Of a stretch of 7,599 nt of DNA, positions 1 through 5,424 are shown in pieces. This DNA is from Actinomycetota bacterium (GTDB taxonomy: Bacteria > Actinomycetota > Acidimicrobiia > Acidimicrobiales > Ilumatobacteraceae). The notes under the pieces are model-generated. The model did no database searches and was not told the origin of the DNA. It saw nothing but the letters and a program-made list of their open reading frames with translations. The position numbers and the translations under genes are program-made. Each line of letters opens with the position of its first letter. The stretch's first letter is position 1. Where the stretch lies: assembly GCA_009703975.1 (NCBI GenBank), contig WLFB01000051.1:1-7599 (forward strand), read 5' to 3'.

Positions 1-701
1 ATCATGAACTGGTCGTCGCTGTCTTGATTTTATCTTTGCCATTTATTCTTATTTTGGCACAACCTGATCTAGGTTCGGCAACTGTTCTTGTTGCAGGGGT
101 TGTCGGCATTCTTTTGCTCTCAGGTGCCAAGCGATTGTGGGTCTTGATGTTTACGCTCTTGGCTGGGGTTTCGGCCATTGCCTTCGCGGTTTCCGGAATC
201 GTCGACAAATATCAATTGAGAAGGTTTGATGCTTGGCTTAATCAAGACTCAAACGAACCTTCATTGCAGAGAATTGTGTTGCAGGTGCGCTTTGCTAAGC
301 GTGCAGTTGCCAGTGGAGGTTTTTTCGGTAAGGGCTTCTTGCAAGGGCCTCTCACTAATGGCGCATTTATCCCCGTTCAATTTCAAGATTTCCCATTTTC
401 TGCAATTGGTGAACAGTTTGGCATGCTAGGTGGCTTTGTCGTTTTAGCCATTTTTGCGATCATCTGTTGGCGAGTCTGGGTGATAGCAAAGTTGTCGCGA
501 AATCGATTTGACCGACTCCTTGCAACTGGATATTTCACGATGTTGTTATTTCAAATATTTCAGAATATTGGCATGACACTCGGGGTTACTCCTGTTAGCG
601 GTCTGCCTCTTCCGTTTATTTCGTATGGCGGGTCGCATCTGGCGTCAAGTGGGCTATTGATGGGTTTGATGCAAAGCATTTATATGCGTCGTCTGCGTTA
701 G
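1..701 (+). CDS. rodA: RodA/FtsW/SpoVE-family peptidoglycan glycosyltransferase, C-terminal part (5' end outside window)
   Basis: SEDS-family membrane enzyme that polymerises lipid II into glycan strands, working with a class B penicillin-binding protein. The frame is open from the left edge (first full codon at 3), so the start is not visible. About 233 residues remain, with roughly six hydrophobic segments, which would be the last six of the usual ten. The motif QPDLGSA lies near the start, SGGFFGKG in the middle, and the stretch coded by 564-638 (NIGMTLGV, GLPLPFISYGGS) fits the FtsW/RodA/SpoVE signature except for His in the last position. The Asp codon at 387-389 aligns with the catalytic Asp of RodA and FtsW, but the usual PE..TDF context is altered (see findings). 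RodA is preferred over FtsW because mre/rod genes lie upstream of rne in actinobacteria; FtsW remains possible. The family is certain, the paralogue less so. Confidence 0.85.
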   Translation, partial: HELVVAVLILSLPFILILAQPDLGSATVLVAGVVGILLLSGAKRLWVLMFTLLAGVSAIAFAVSGIVDKYQLRRFDAWLNQDSNEPSLQRIVLQVRFAKRAVASGGFFGKGFLQGPLTNGAFIPVQFQDFPFSAIGEQFGMLGGFVVLAIFAIICWRVWVIAKLSRNRFDRLLATGYFTMLLFQIFQNIGMTLGVTPVSGLPLPFISYGGSHLASSGLLMGLMQSIYMRRLR

Positions 702-875
702 ATAGATAACTGTCCGAGAGCGTTAGGCGGGCAGTAGTCTGTACGAAAGGGGTGTGAACCCCACCAGTTCGATTTCACGAATGCAGCACGCGCAGTCTCC
801 TGTGTTAGTGCGAGATCGTGATTGACGAAACCGCTCGGCGCGATTCGTTTTATAAGATTTAGAAGGATTAGCAAG
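702..875 (+). promoter_or_regulatory. Gene-free leader of rne with two hairpins
   Basis: This 174-nt stretch between rodA and the preferred rne start has no convincing gene. Two inverted repeats stand out. One pairs 709-715 (ACTGTCC) with 729-735 (GGGCAGT), including one G-U pair, across a 13-nt loop. The other pairs 749-753 (GGGGT) with 758-762 (ACCCC) across GTGA, which would be a GNRA-type tetraloop in RNA. A weaker stem, TTCG at 768-771 with CGAA at 778-781, follows. No run of T follows any of these stems, so an intrinsic terminator for rodA is unlikely. A structured 5' UTR for rne is the better reading. Enterobacterial rne is autoregulated through its 5' UTR, but no homology to that element is claimed. 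I found no clear sigma-70 promoter. Confidence 0.4.
861..867 (+). promoter_or_regulatory. Ribosome binding site deciding the rne start
   Basis: AGAAGGA lies 8 nt before the ATG at 876. It is the best Shine-Dalgarno match in the rne upstream region. The in-frame TTG at 822, which would add 18 residues, has no comparable site, so 876 is preferred. Confidence 0.65.
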
Positions 876-2540
876 ATGAGTTACCCGGAGTTACCAGAAC
901 ACCCAAGAGAAGGTCGTTTAGTCTCGCCTGAAGCGGCCGATGCGGCTCTTGTGCGTAAGCCACAAATTGGGGATACCCGACCAGCGCCGGTTCAACCTGT
1001 TGATCAGGGGGCCGAAGTTGAATCAAACGCTGCAAAGAGAATTGGCCTGACAAAGCGAGGACGACAAAAACCCAATAGTTCTTCATCAGAGGGTTCGCAA
1101 ACGAACGACTCCCAAGATGGCGAAAAAGCAGTTCGGCGTAATCGTCGTGGTGGTCGTAATCGTCGTCGTCGCCCGAATAACGATAATTCTCGGTCTAAAA
1201 CTGTTGCTACGGTTGAAACAGACGCTGAATTAATTGAGCGCCGTCGCGGAAAAGAACGAAACGGTCGGCCATTAGGTCGTTACATGATGGTCGTTCAGGT
1301 TCGAAAAGACTTCACTCAAGTTGCAATGCTTGAAGGTCGAAGCTTGATTGAACATTATGTCAGTCGTCCAGCCGATGACAGCGAACAAATTCACGGCAAC
1401 ATTTACTTGGGCCGTGTACAAAATGTTTTACCAGGCATGGAAGCTGCGTTCGTTGATATTGGTACACCAAAAAACGCCGTTTTATATCGGGGTGATGTTC
1501 AGTTTGACAAAGAAGATGTGGTCGAGCAAGGCCCAGAGCCAAGAATTGAGCACGTATTGCAGGCTCGTCAACTCATTTTGTGTCAGGTTACGAAAAACCC
1601 AATCGGTGCAAAGGGTGGTCGTCTTACTCAAGAGGTTTCGTTACCAGGTCGGTTTGTTGTGTTGATCCCAGATTCGCGCACTTACGGAATCTCTAAGCGA
1701 TTGCCAGACGACGAACGTCGTCGATTGCGTTCAATATTGGATCGCGTCAAACCTGAAGAACACGGCATCATCGTTCGCACGGCAGCCGAAAACGCCACAG
1801 AGCACGAACTGCGAACCGATATGACGAGATTGCTCGCGCTATGGGAAGAAATCAAAGAGAAATCTAAGAAGTCAAGTGGTCCGACGTTGTTATATCGAGA
1901 GCCACCACTTGCAGTGCGTGTTATTCGCGAAGAGTTCAGCAGTGACTATCGCGGAATCATCATTGACGAGCGAGAACTTTACGAAGAAGTACGTCAATAC
2001 ATTGGCGACTTTAATCCTGAATTTTTGGATCGTGTTGAGTTCTTCGACACTCAGGCAGAGGGGCTTTCGCTGTTTGAGAACCAGCATGTTCACGAGCAGA
2101 TTCATAAAGCCCTTGACATTAAGGTCTGGCTGCCGTCAGGTGGTTCACTCGTTATCGAACACACCGAAGCTTTGACTGTGATTGACGTAAACACTGGCAA
2201 AAATGTTGGCAAGACAAACCTCGAAGAAACAGTATTCACCAATAATCTTGAAGCGGCTGATGAAATCGCACGACAATTGCGACTTCGTGACATCGGTGGA
2301 ATCATTGTTATTGACTTCATTGATATGGAGATTCGTGAGAACCGACGCAAAGTTCTAGATCGATTTAAGAATGCTCTTTCGCGCGACAAAACCCGCACCC
2401 AGGTTTTTGATATTTCTGAACTTGGCCTTGTTGAAATGACACGAAAACGAATAGGTGAGGGTCTATTGACCAATTTCGTAGACTCATGCCCAACTTGCCA
2501 AGGTCGTGGAATCATCGTCGATCACTCGATGCTCGACTAG
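876..2540 (+). CDS. rne: Ribonuclease E/G family endoribonuclease
   Basis: Endoribonuclease that cuts single-stranded AU-rich RNA in mRNA decay and in rRNA and tRNA processing. It has 554 residues from the ATG at 876; an in-frame TTG at 822 would give 572. Residues 1 to about 135 are polar and low in complexity, with a strongly basic stretch (RRNRRGGRNRRRR, residues 87-99). An S1-like RNA-binding domain follows (GNIYLGRV and PGMEAAFVDIG, about residues 174-196), then the RNase E/G catalytic core. The two metal-binding Asp residues, equivalent to D303 and D346 of E. coli RNase E, are D437 in VIDVN and D480 in VIDFIDM. The zinc-link cysteines that hold the dimer are in CPTCQGRG (C538, C541). 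The protein ends shortly after this, so the long C-terminal degradosome scaffold of E. coli is absent and any scaffolding would fall to the N-terminal arm. It lies upstream of rplU-rpmA, as in other actinobacteria. Confidence 0.96.
   Translation: MSYPELPEHPREGRLVSPEAADAALVRKPQIGDTRPAPVQPVDQGAEVESNAAKRIGLTKRGRQKPNSSSSEGSQTNDSQDGEKAVRRNRRGGRNRRRRPNNDNSRSKTVATVETDAELIERRRGKERNGRPLGRYMMVVQVRKDFTQVAMLEGRSLIEHYVSRPADDSEQIHGNIYLGRVQNVLPGMEAAFVDIGTPKNAVLYRGDVQFDKEDVVEQGPEPRIEHVLQARQLILCQVTKNPIGAKGGRLTQEVSLPGRFVVLIPDSRTYGISKRLPDDERRRLRSILDRVKPEEHGIIVRTAAENATEHELRTDMTRLLALWEEIKEKSKKSSGPTLLYREPPLAVRVIREEFSSDYRGIIIDERELYEEVRQYIGDFNPEFLDRVEFFDTQAEGLSLFENQHVHEQIHKALDIKVWLPSGGSLVIEHTEALTVIDVNTGKNVGKTNLEETVFTNNLEAADEIARQLRLRDIGGIIVIDFIDMEIRENRRKVLDRFKNALSRDKTRTQVFDISELGLVEMTRKRIGEGLLTNFVDSCPTCQGRGIIVDHSMLD
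1134..1172 (+). repeat. Arginine-rich low-complexity tract inside rne (CGT-rich)
   Basis: Thirteen codons encode RRNRRGGRNRRRR, mostly with CGT, giving short runs of CGTCGT at DNA level. The tract sits in the disordered N-terminal arm of the RNase E before the S1 domain. It probably binds RNA through charge, as arginine-rich segments in other RNase E proteins do. It is coding sequence, not a separate repeat element. Confidence 0.7.
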
Positions 2541-2632
2541 GCAATCAAACGATTAAAAATGATACAAAACACAGAATCTACTCATAAAACGACGCAAGTT
2601 CAGAAATTACACAGATAGGATCGGGTTTCAAT
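2541..2632 (+). promoter_or_regulatory. A-rich rne-rplU intergenic gap and rplU leader
   Basis: The 92-nt gap is clearly richer in A than the flanking genes and shows no strong hairpin. AGGA at 2617-2620 is the only Shine-Dalgarno candidate for rplU and lies 12 nt from the ATG, longer than usual. No convincing -35/-10 pair was found. It may be an RNase E-sensitive linker or carry a weak rplU promoter; the sequence does not decide. Confidence 0.3.
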
Positions 2633-2944
2633 ATGTACGCAATCATTGCCTCAGGTGGAAAACAAGAAAAGGTCGCTCAAGGCCAACAAGTTCAGGTTGA
2701 GCTTTTGGGTGTAGCGACGGGTGCTGAAGTTTCTTTCACGCCAGTCATGCTCGTTGACGGCGAAACAGTGCTTGCTACTCCTGCTCAACTTGCCAAGGCT
2801 TCGGTCAAGGGCAAAGTCTTGGGCGAAGTTGCTGGTGTGAAAATTGACGGCTTTATGTACAAGCGTCGAACCAATCAGCGACGACGCTTCGGCCATCGTC
2901 AGCGCTATAGCCTTGTTGAAATTACATCGATTGCGAAAGGCTAA
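2633..2944 (+). CDS. rplU: 50S ribosomal protein L21
   Basis: Large-subunit ribosomal protein that binds 23S rRNA. It has 103 residues, the normal length. It starts with MYAIIASGGKQ, the conserved N-terminus of bacterial L21, which fixes the start at 2633 despite a distant Shine-Dalgarno site. The C-terminal half carries the family's basic signature: the KID segment followed by YKRRTNQRRRFGHRQ, residues 76-90, which contacts rRNA. The stop (TAA, 2942-2944) is 3 nt before the rpmA start, so the two are co-transcribed and probably translationally coupled, as in nearly all bacteria. No odd features. Confidence 0.98.
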   Translation: MYAIIASGGKQEKVAQGQQVQVELLGVATGAEVSFTPVMLVDGETVLATPAQLAKASVKGKVLGEVAGVKIDGFMYKRRTNQRRRFGHRQRYSLVEITSIAKG

Positions 2945-2947
2945 CTA

Positions 2948-3205
2948 ATGTCAAAAACCAAAGGTGGCGGTTCTACACGGAACGGCCGCGATTCAAACTC
3001 TCAAAGACTTGGTGTGAAAGTTTTCGATAGCACGCTTGTCAACGCCGGCACAATTCTCATTCGCCAACGTGGAACAAAAGTTCACCCTGGCAAAAATGTT
3101 GGCAAGGGTAGTGACGACACATTGTTCGCACTCGTGCATGGCAATGTTAAGTTCGCAGAACGTCGTGGCCGCAAAGTGGTCGACGTTAACCCTGCATCTA
3201 ACTAG
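2948..3205 (+). CDS. rpmA: 50S ribosomal protein L27
   Basis: Large-subunit protein whose flexible N-terminus reaches towards the peptidyl-transferase centre. It has 85 residues, the normal length. [20 protein letters not shown] is the L27 N-terminal signature with SKTK in place of the more common AHKK. There is no sign of the cleavable N-terminal peptide seen in Firmicutes. [20 protein letters not shown] (residues 39-58) is the second conserved block. AAAGG at 2936-2940, at the end of rplU, lies 7 nt before the ATG and serves as ribosome binding site. The stop codon (TAG, 3203-3205) lies inside the left arm of an inverted repeat shared with the convergent gene. In most actinobacteria obgE follows directly; here two minus-strand genes intervene. 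Confidence 0.98.
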   Translation: MSKTKGGGSTRNGRDSNSQRLGVKVFDSTLVNAGTILIRQRGTKVHPGKNVGKGSDDTLFALVHGNVKFAERRGRKVVDVNPASN

Positions 3206-3222
3206 TTTTCTTTTACTAGTTA
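3199..3222. terminator. Inverted repeat shared by two convergent gene ends (possible bidirectional terminator)
   Basis: TAACTAGT at 3199-3206 and ACTAGTTA at 3215-3222 are perfect 8-bp inverted repeats around the T-rich loop TTTCTTTT. The left arm holds the rpmA stop codon (TAG 3203-3205). The right arm, read on the minus strand, holds the stop codon of the nucleoside hydrolase (TAG 3218-3216). The right arm is also half of a 12-bp palindrome, CTAGTTAACTAG, at 3216-3227. The position between convergent genes suits a bidirectional terminator. The stem has only two G-C pairs and no U-run follows on either strand, so termination by hairpin alone is doubtful. Confidence 0.45.
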
Positions 3223-4160
3223 ACTAGCGCGTCGCGAATCATCGCGACAAATCGTGTGCGATTTACGCGCAACACAACACGACAGTTTTGGTTTTTGCCA
3301 AGTGTGCCTAGATGATCAACGATGGTTTGTCCTCGGGTGTCACCGTCGCCAAGATGAACACGAACATACTTGCGAATCTCAGAAGTCGACATCGACGAGT
3401 CAATAGCCACGCTCATTGTGATTGGGTCCGGCAAATCAAAGCCATCAAGTTTTGTTTCGGTTCGGCAAAACTCCCGGACTTGTCGCTGAATTGACATTGC
3501 GAATTTGCCAAGGTTGCTCAATTCAGTAAATTCTGCGGCGAGTTCATCGGAGATCACCGCATCGGCAACCGAAACATCCCAGCCGACCATTTCAAGTGGT
3601 AACGCTGAGTCAAAAACTATTCGCGCTGATTCTGGGTCGGCCCAAATATTGAATTCTGAGGCGATCGTAACGTTGCCTGGTAAAACGCCCGTGCCACCCA
3701 TGATTACGCAACGTCTAACCCACTTGGCGAACTCGGGCTCAATTGATAACGCCAATGCAATATTTGTCAGTGGCCCGAGAGTTACGAGATCTATTTCTCC
3801 AGGTGCGGATCGAAAAGTATCAATTATCTGGCGTACTGCATCATGAGATGTCGGTATTCGACCACTCAACTTCAGCCCGATATCGCCCATGCCGTCTGTG
3901 CCGTGCACATTTTGTGCAGATGAAAAAGATCTCACAAGAGGCTTGGTCGCGCCGACATGAACCGGAACTTTTGCTTCGCACATCTCGATTGTGTATAACG
4001 CCGCCTGGACACCAAGTTCTATTGGAACATTGCCGGCAACTATTGATATACCGATGACATTTGTTGTCGGACTTTTTAATGCAAGGATCAGCGCGACTGC
4101 ATCATCAGAAGCCGTGTCTGTATCAATCCACATTTTTTGCTTTGAAATATTTTGAGTCAT
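3216..4160 (-). CDS. Nucleoside hydrolase (inosine/uridine-preferring family)
   Basis: Cleaves the N-glycosidic bond of nucleosides to free base and pentose, in the cytoplasm, for base salvage or catabolism. It has 314 residues, the usual length. The family's calcium-binding motif is present as DTDTASDDAVAL (D13, D15, D19, D20). HGTDGMGD follows at 86-93, then VTLGPLTN (126-133), the SEFNIWADP segment (168-176) with the substrate-binding Glu and Asn, and LPDP (243-246) with the late Asp ligand. The commoner forms are DTDPGxDD and HDP, so PG is replaced by TA and the active-site His by Pro 244. The substrate therefore cannot be assigned as inosine, uridine or other. It lies 19 nt downstream of the dGTPase gene on the same strand, hence probably one operon. 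A GAGTGG-like site sits about 8 nt before the ATG; Met10 is a possible later start. Family certain, substrate unknown. Confidence 0.92.
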   Translation of the reverse strand: MTQNISKQKMWIDTDTASDDAVALILALKSPTTNVIGISIVAGNVPIELGVQAALYTIEMCEAKVPVHVGATKPLVRSFSSAQNVHGTDGMGDIGLKLSGRIPTSHDAVRQIIDTFRSAPGEIDLVTLGPLTNIALALSIEPEFAKWVRRCVIMGGTGVLPGNVTIASEFNIWADPESARIVFDSALPLEMVGWDVSVADAVISDELAAEFTELSNLGKFAMSIQRQVREFCRTETKLDGFDLPDPITMSVAIDSSMSTSEIRKYVRVHLGDGDTRGQTIVDHLGTLGKNQNCRVVLRVNRTRFVAMIRDALVN

Positions 4161-4179
4161 GCGAAAACCACTCTAAAGG

Positions 4180-5322
4180 CTAGATGCCAATGCCTTGCGG
4201 TAATTGCGATTCTTGCCAGCCGAGCAGACTGACACCCTGTCGACATGCGAAACGATCTGTCATTCCGCCAACGTATGTGACTGCAAGCTTTGTTGCTTCG
4301 GCACTGTGTGCATCAAATAGTTCTCGCTCAGATGGTGCATACATTAGTTTTGGGTTTACCACGTAATGCTCAACAAGAGCGCGTAGAAGCCTTACAACTG
4401 AATCGGCTTGTGCACGCGATTCGCGACGCATGTAGATGTTTTCGTAATTGAATTTTCTAAATGTTGCCAATGCATCGGCACATTTTGAAGTCATCGCGAT
4501 TCGACCAGTTGTTGCTGTGGCTTCAATCATCGCACCGATGAAAGCTCGAAGTTGTTGATCACGCTGCACACCACACGCCTCGCGCACCTCTTGTGGTAGC
4601 TGTTCGCTGGTGACAACCCCCGCAGCCACGGCATCTTCAAAATCATGGCAAACATATGCGATGCGATCTGCCCATGACACCACTTCACCTTCTGGCGTCT
4701 TAGGTGCCGGCCGTGACCATGAGTGATTTCGAATTCCGTCTAGGGTTTCGTTGCATAAGTTGAGTGGCACAAGTGTTACGTCTGCGCCCCAAACGGCGTG
4801 GTCATAGCCACCGTCAATAAATACCGATAACGCATCTTCGCTGGCGTGTCCACCTGGACCATGTCCACAGTCATGTCCGAGTGCGATTGCCTCTGTCAAT
4901 GCAATATTCAGACCGATTGCTCTTGAGACCGAACTTGCAACCTGTGCAACTTCAAGCGCGTGCGTGAGGCGTGTGCGTTGATGATCTTGCGGAAACACGA
5001 ACACTTGAGTTTTGCCAGCCAATCGTCGAAATGATGATGCATGCAAGATTCGATCTCGATCACGTTCGAAACAGGTTCGAAACTTATCGGGTTGTTCTGA
5101 AATCGCACGATTGCCTGCACCAAAACTTCGGGTCGCGTGAACCGACAATGTTGCATCTTCTCGATTCTCTCGCTCAAGTCGTTCAACTAATTTCGTGCTG
5201 CCTGTACCTGCCCACGAATCAGAGTGTGCGAGCCGTATCTCAGCCGCATCAACCGCAGTATGCCCATGCATTGTTTGTGCCCAAGACTTGCTAACAGCCT
5301 GCGGTGTTACTTCTTTTGCCAT
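4180..5322 (-). CDS. dgt: HD-domain deoxyguanosinetriphosphate triphosphohydrolase-like protein
   Basis: Metal-dependent hydrolase of the dGTPase family, which converts dNTPs (classically dGTP) to deoxynucleoside and triphosphate and so tunes dNTP pools. It has 380 residues. The conserved FERDRDRILHASSFRRL block is at 85-101 and KTQVF at 104-108. HD metal ligands are H121 (RLTH), H150/D151 (LGHD) and D219 (SWADR); H154 and H159 in the GHGPGGH segment are also family positions. GIRNHSW (196-202) is present. The C-terminal part is helical and ends soon after residue 360. About 50 residues precede the first recognisable family block (REDATLS), so there is a short N-terminal extension. AAGG (minus strand, 5333-5330) lies 7 nt before the ATG and supports this start. 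It is divergent from obgE and probably co-transcribed with the nucleoside hydrolase. Which dNTP it uses and whether an effector is needed cannot be read from the sequence. Confidence 0.93.
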   Translation of the reverse strand: MAKEVTPQAVSKSWAQTMHGHTAVDAAEIRLAHSDSWAGTGSTKLVERLERENREDATLSVHATRSFGAGNRAISEQPDKFRTCFERDRDRILHASSFRRLAGKTQVFVFPQDHQRTRLTHALEVAQVASSVSRAIGLNIALTEAIALGHDCGHGPGGHASEDALSVFIDGGYDHAVWGADVTLVPLNLCNETLDGIRNHSWSRPAPKTPEGEVVSWADRIAYVCHDFEDAVAAGVVTSEQLPQEVREACGVQRDQQLRAFIGAMIEATATTGRIAMTSKCADALATFRKFNYENIYMRRESRAQADSVVRLLRALVEHYVVNPKLMYAPSERELFDAHSAEATKLAVTYVGGMTDRFACRQGVSLLGWQESQLPQGIGI

Positions 5323-5424
5323 CGCACAACCTTAGGCAAAGGGTGAGTCATTGGTCGCGCTTGTAGCCTTCAATAGCCCGGTTCTGGTTAGCCGTTAGTA
5401 CCGGCAGACTCAAAATGGAGACAA
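5323..5424. promoter_or_regulatory. Divergent intergenic region, dgt / obgE
   Basis: The 102-bp gap separates two divergent genes, so promoters for dgt (minus) and obgE (plus) are expected here. I could not identify a convincing -35/-10 pair on either strand. CCGGT at 5378-5382 and ACCGG at 5400-5404 form a 5-bp inverted repeat with a 17-nt spacer that contains two GTTAG copies (5387-5391 and 5394-5398). It could be an operator or chance. GGAG at 5417-5420, only 4 nt before the obgE ATG, is that gene's likely ribosome binding site. Confidence 0.45.

Noticed and set aside
749..780. tRNA-like fragment (GTTCGATTTC resembles a T-loop)
   Set aside because: No acceptor, D or anticodon arm can be built around it; the resemblance is limited to one loop.
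781..825. Short upstream ORF (ATG at 781, 14 codons) whose stop overlaps the TTG at 822
   Set aside because: It has no Shine-Dalgarno site and no recognisable sequence, and the preferred rne start is 876, so translational coupling through this ORF is not supported.
822..856. TTGACG (822-827) and TATAAG (851-856) as a promoter
   Set aside because: The spacer is 23 bp, too long for a sigma-70 promoter, and the transcript start would fall on the ribosome binding site.
822..875. TTG at 822 as the rne start (18 extra residues)
   Set aside because: It has no good ribosome binding site, while the ATG at 876 has AGAAGGA at ideal distance. The extra residues show no family similarity.
2102..2515. 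Antisense ORF of 137 codons opposite rne
   Set aside because: It lies wholly inside the strongly conserved catalytic region of rne and shows no recognisable protein features; it is a shadow of the coding frame.
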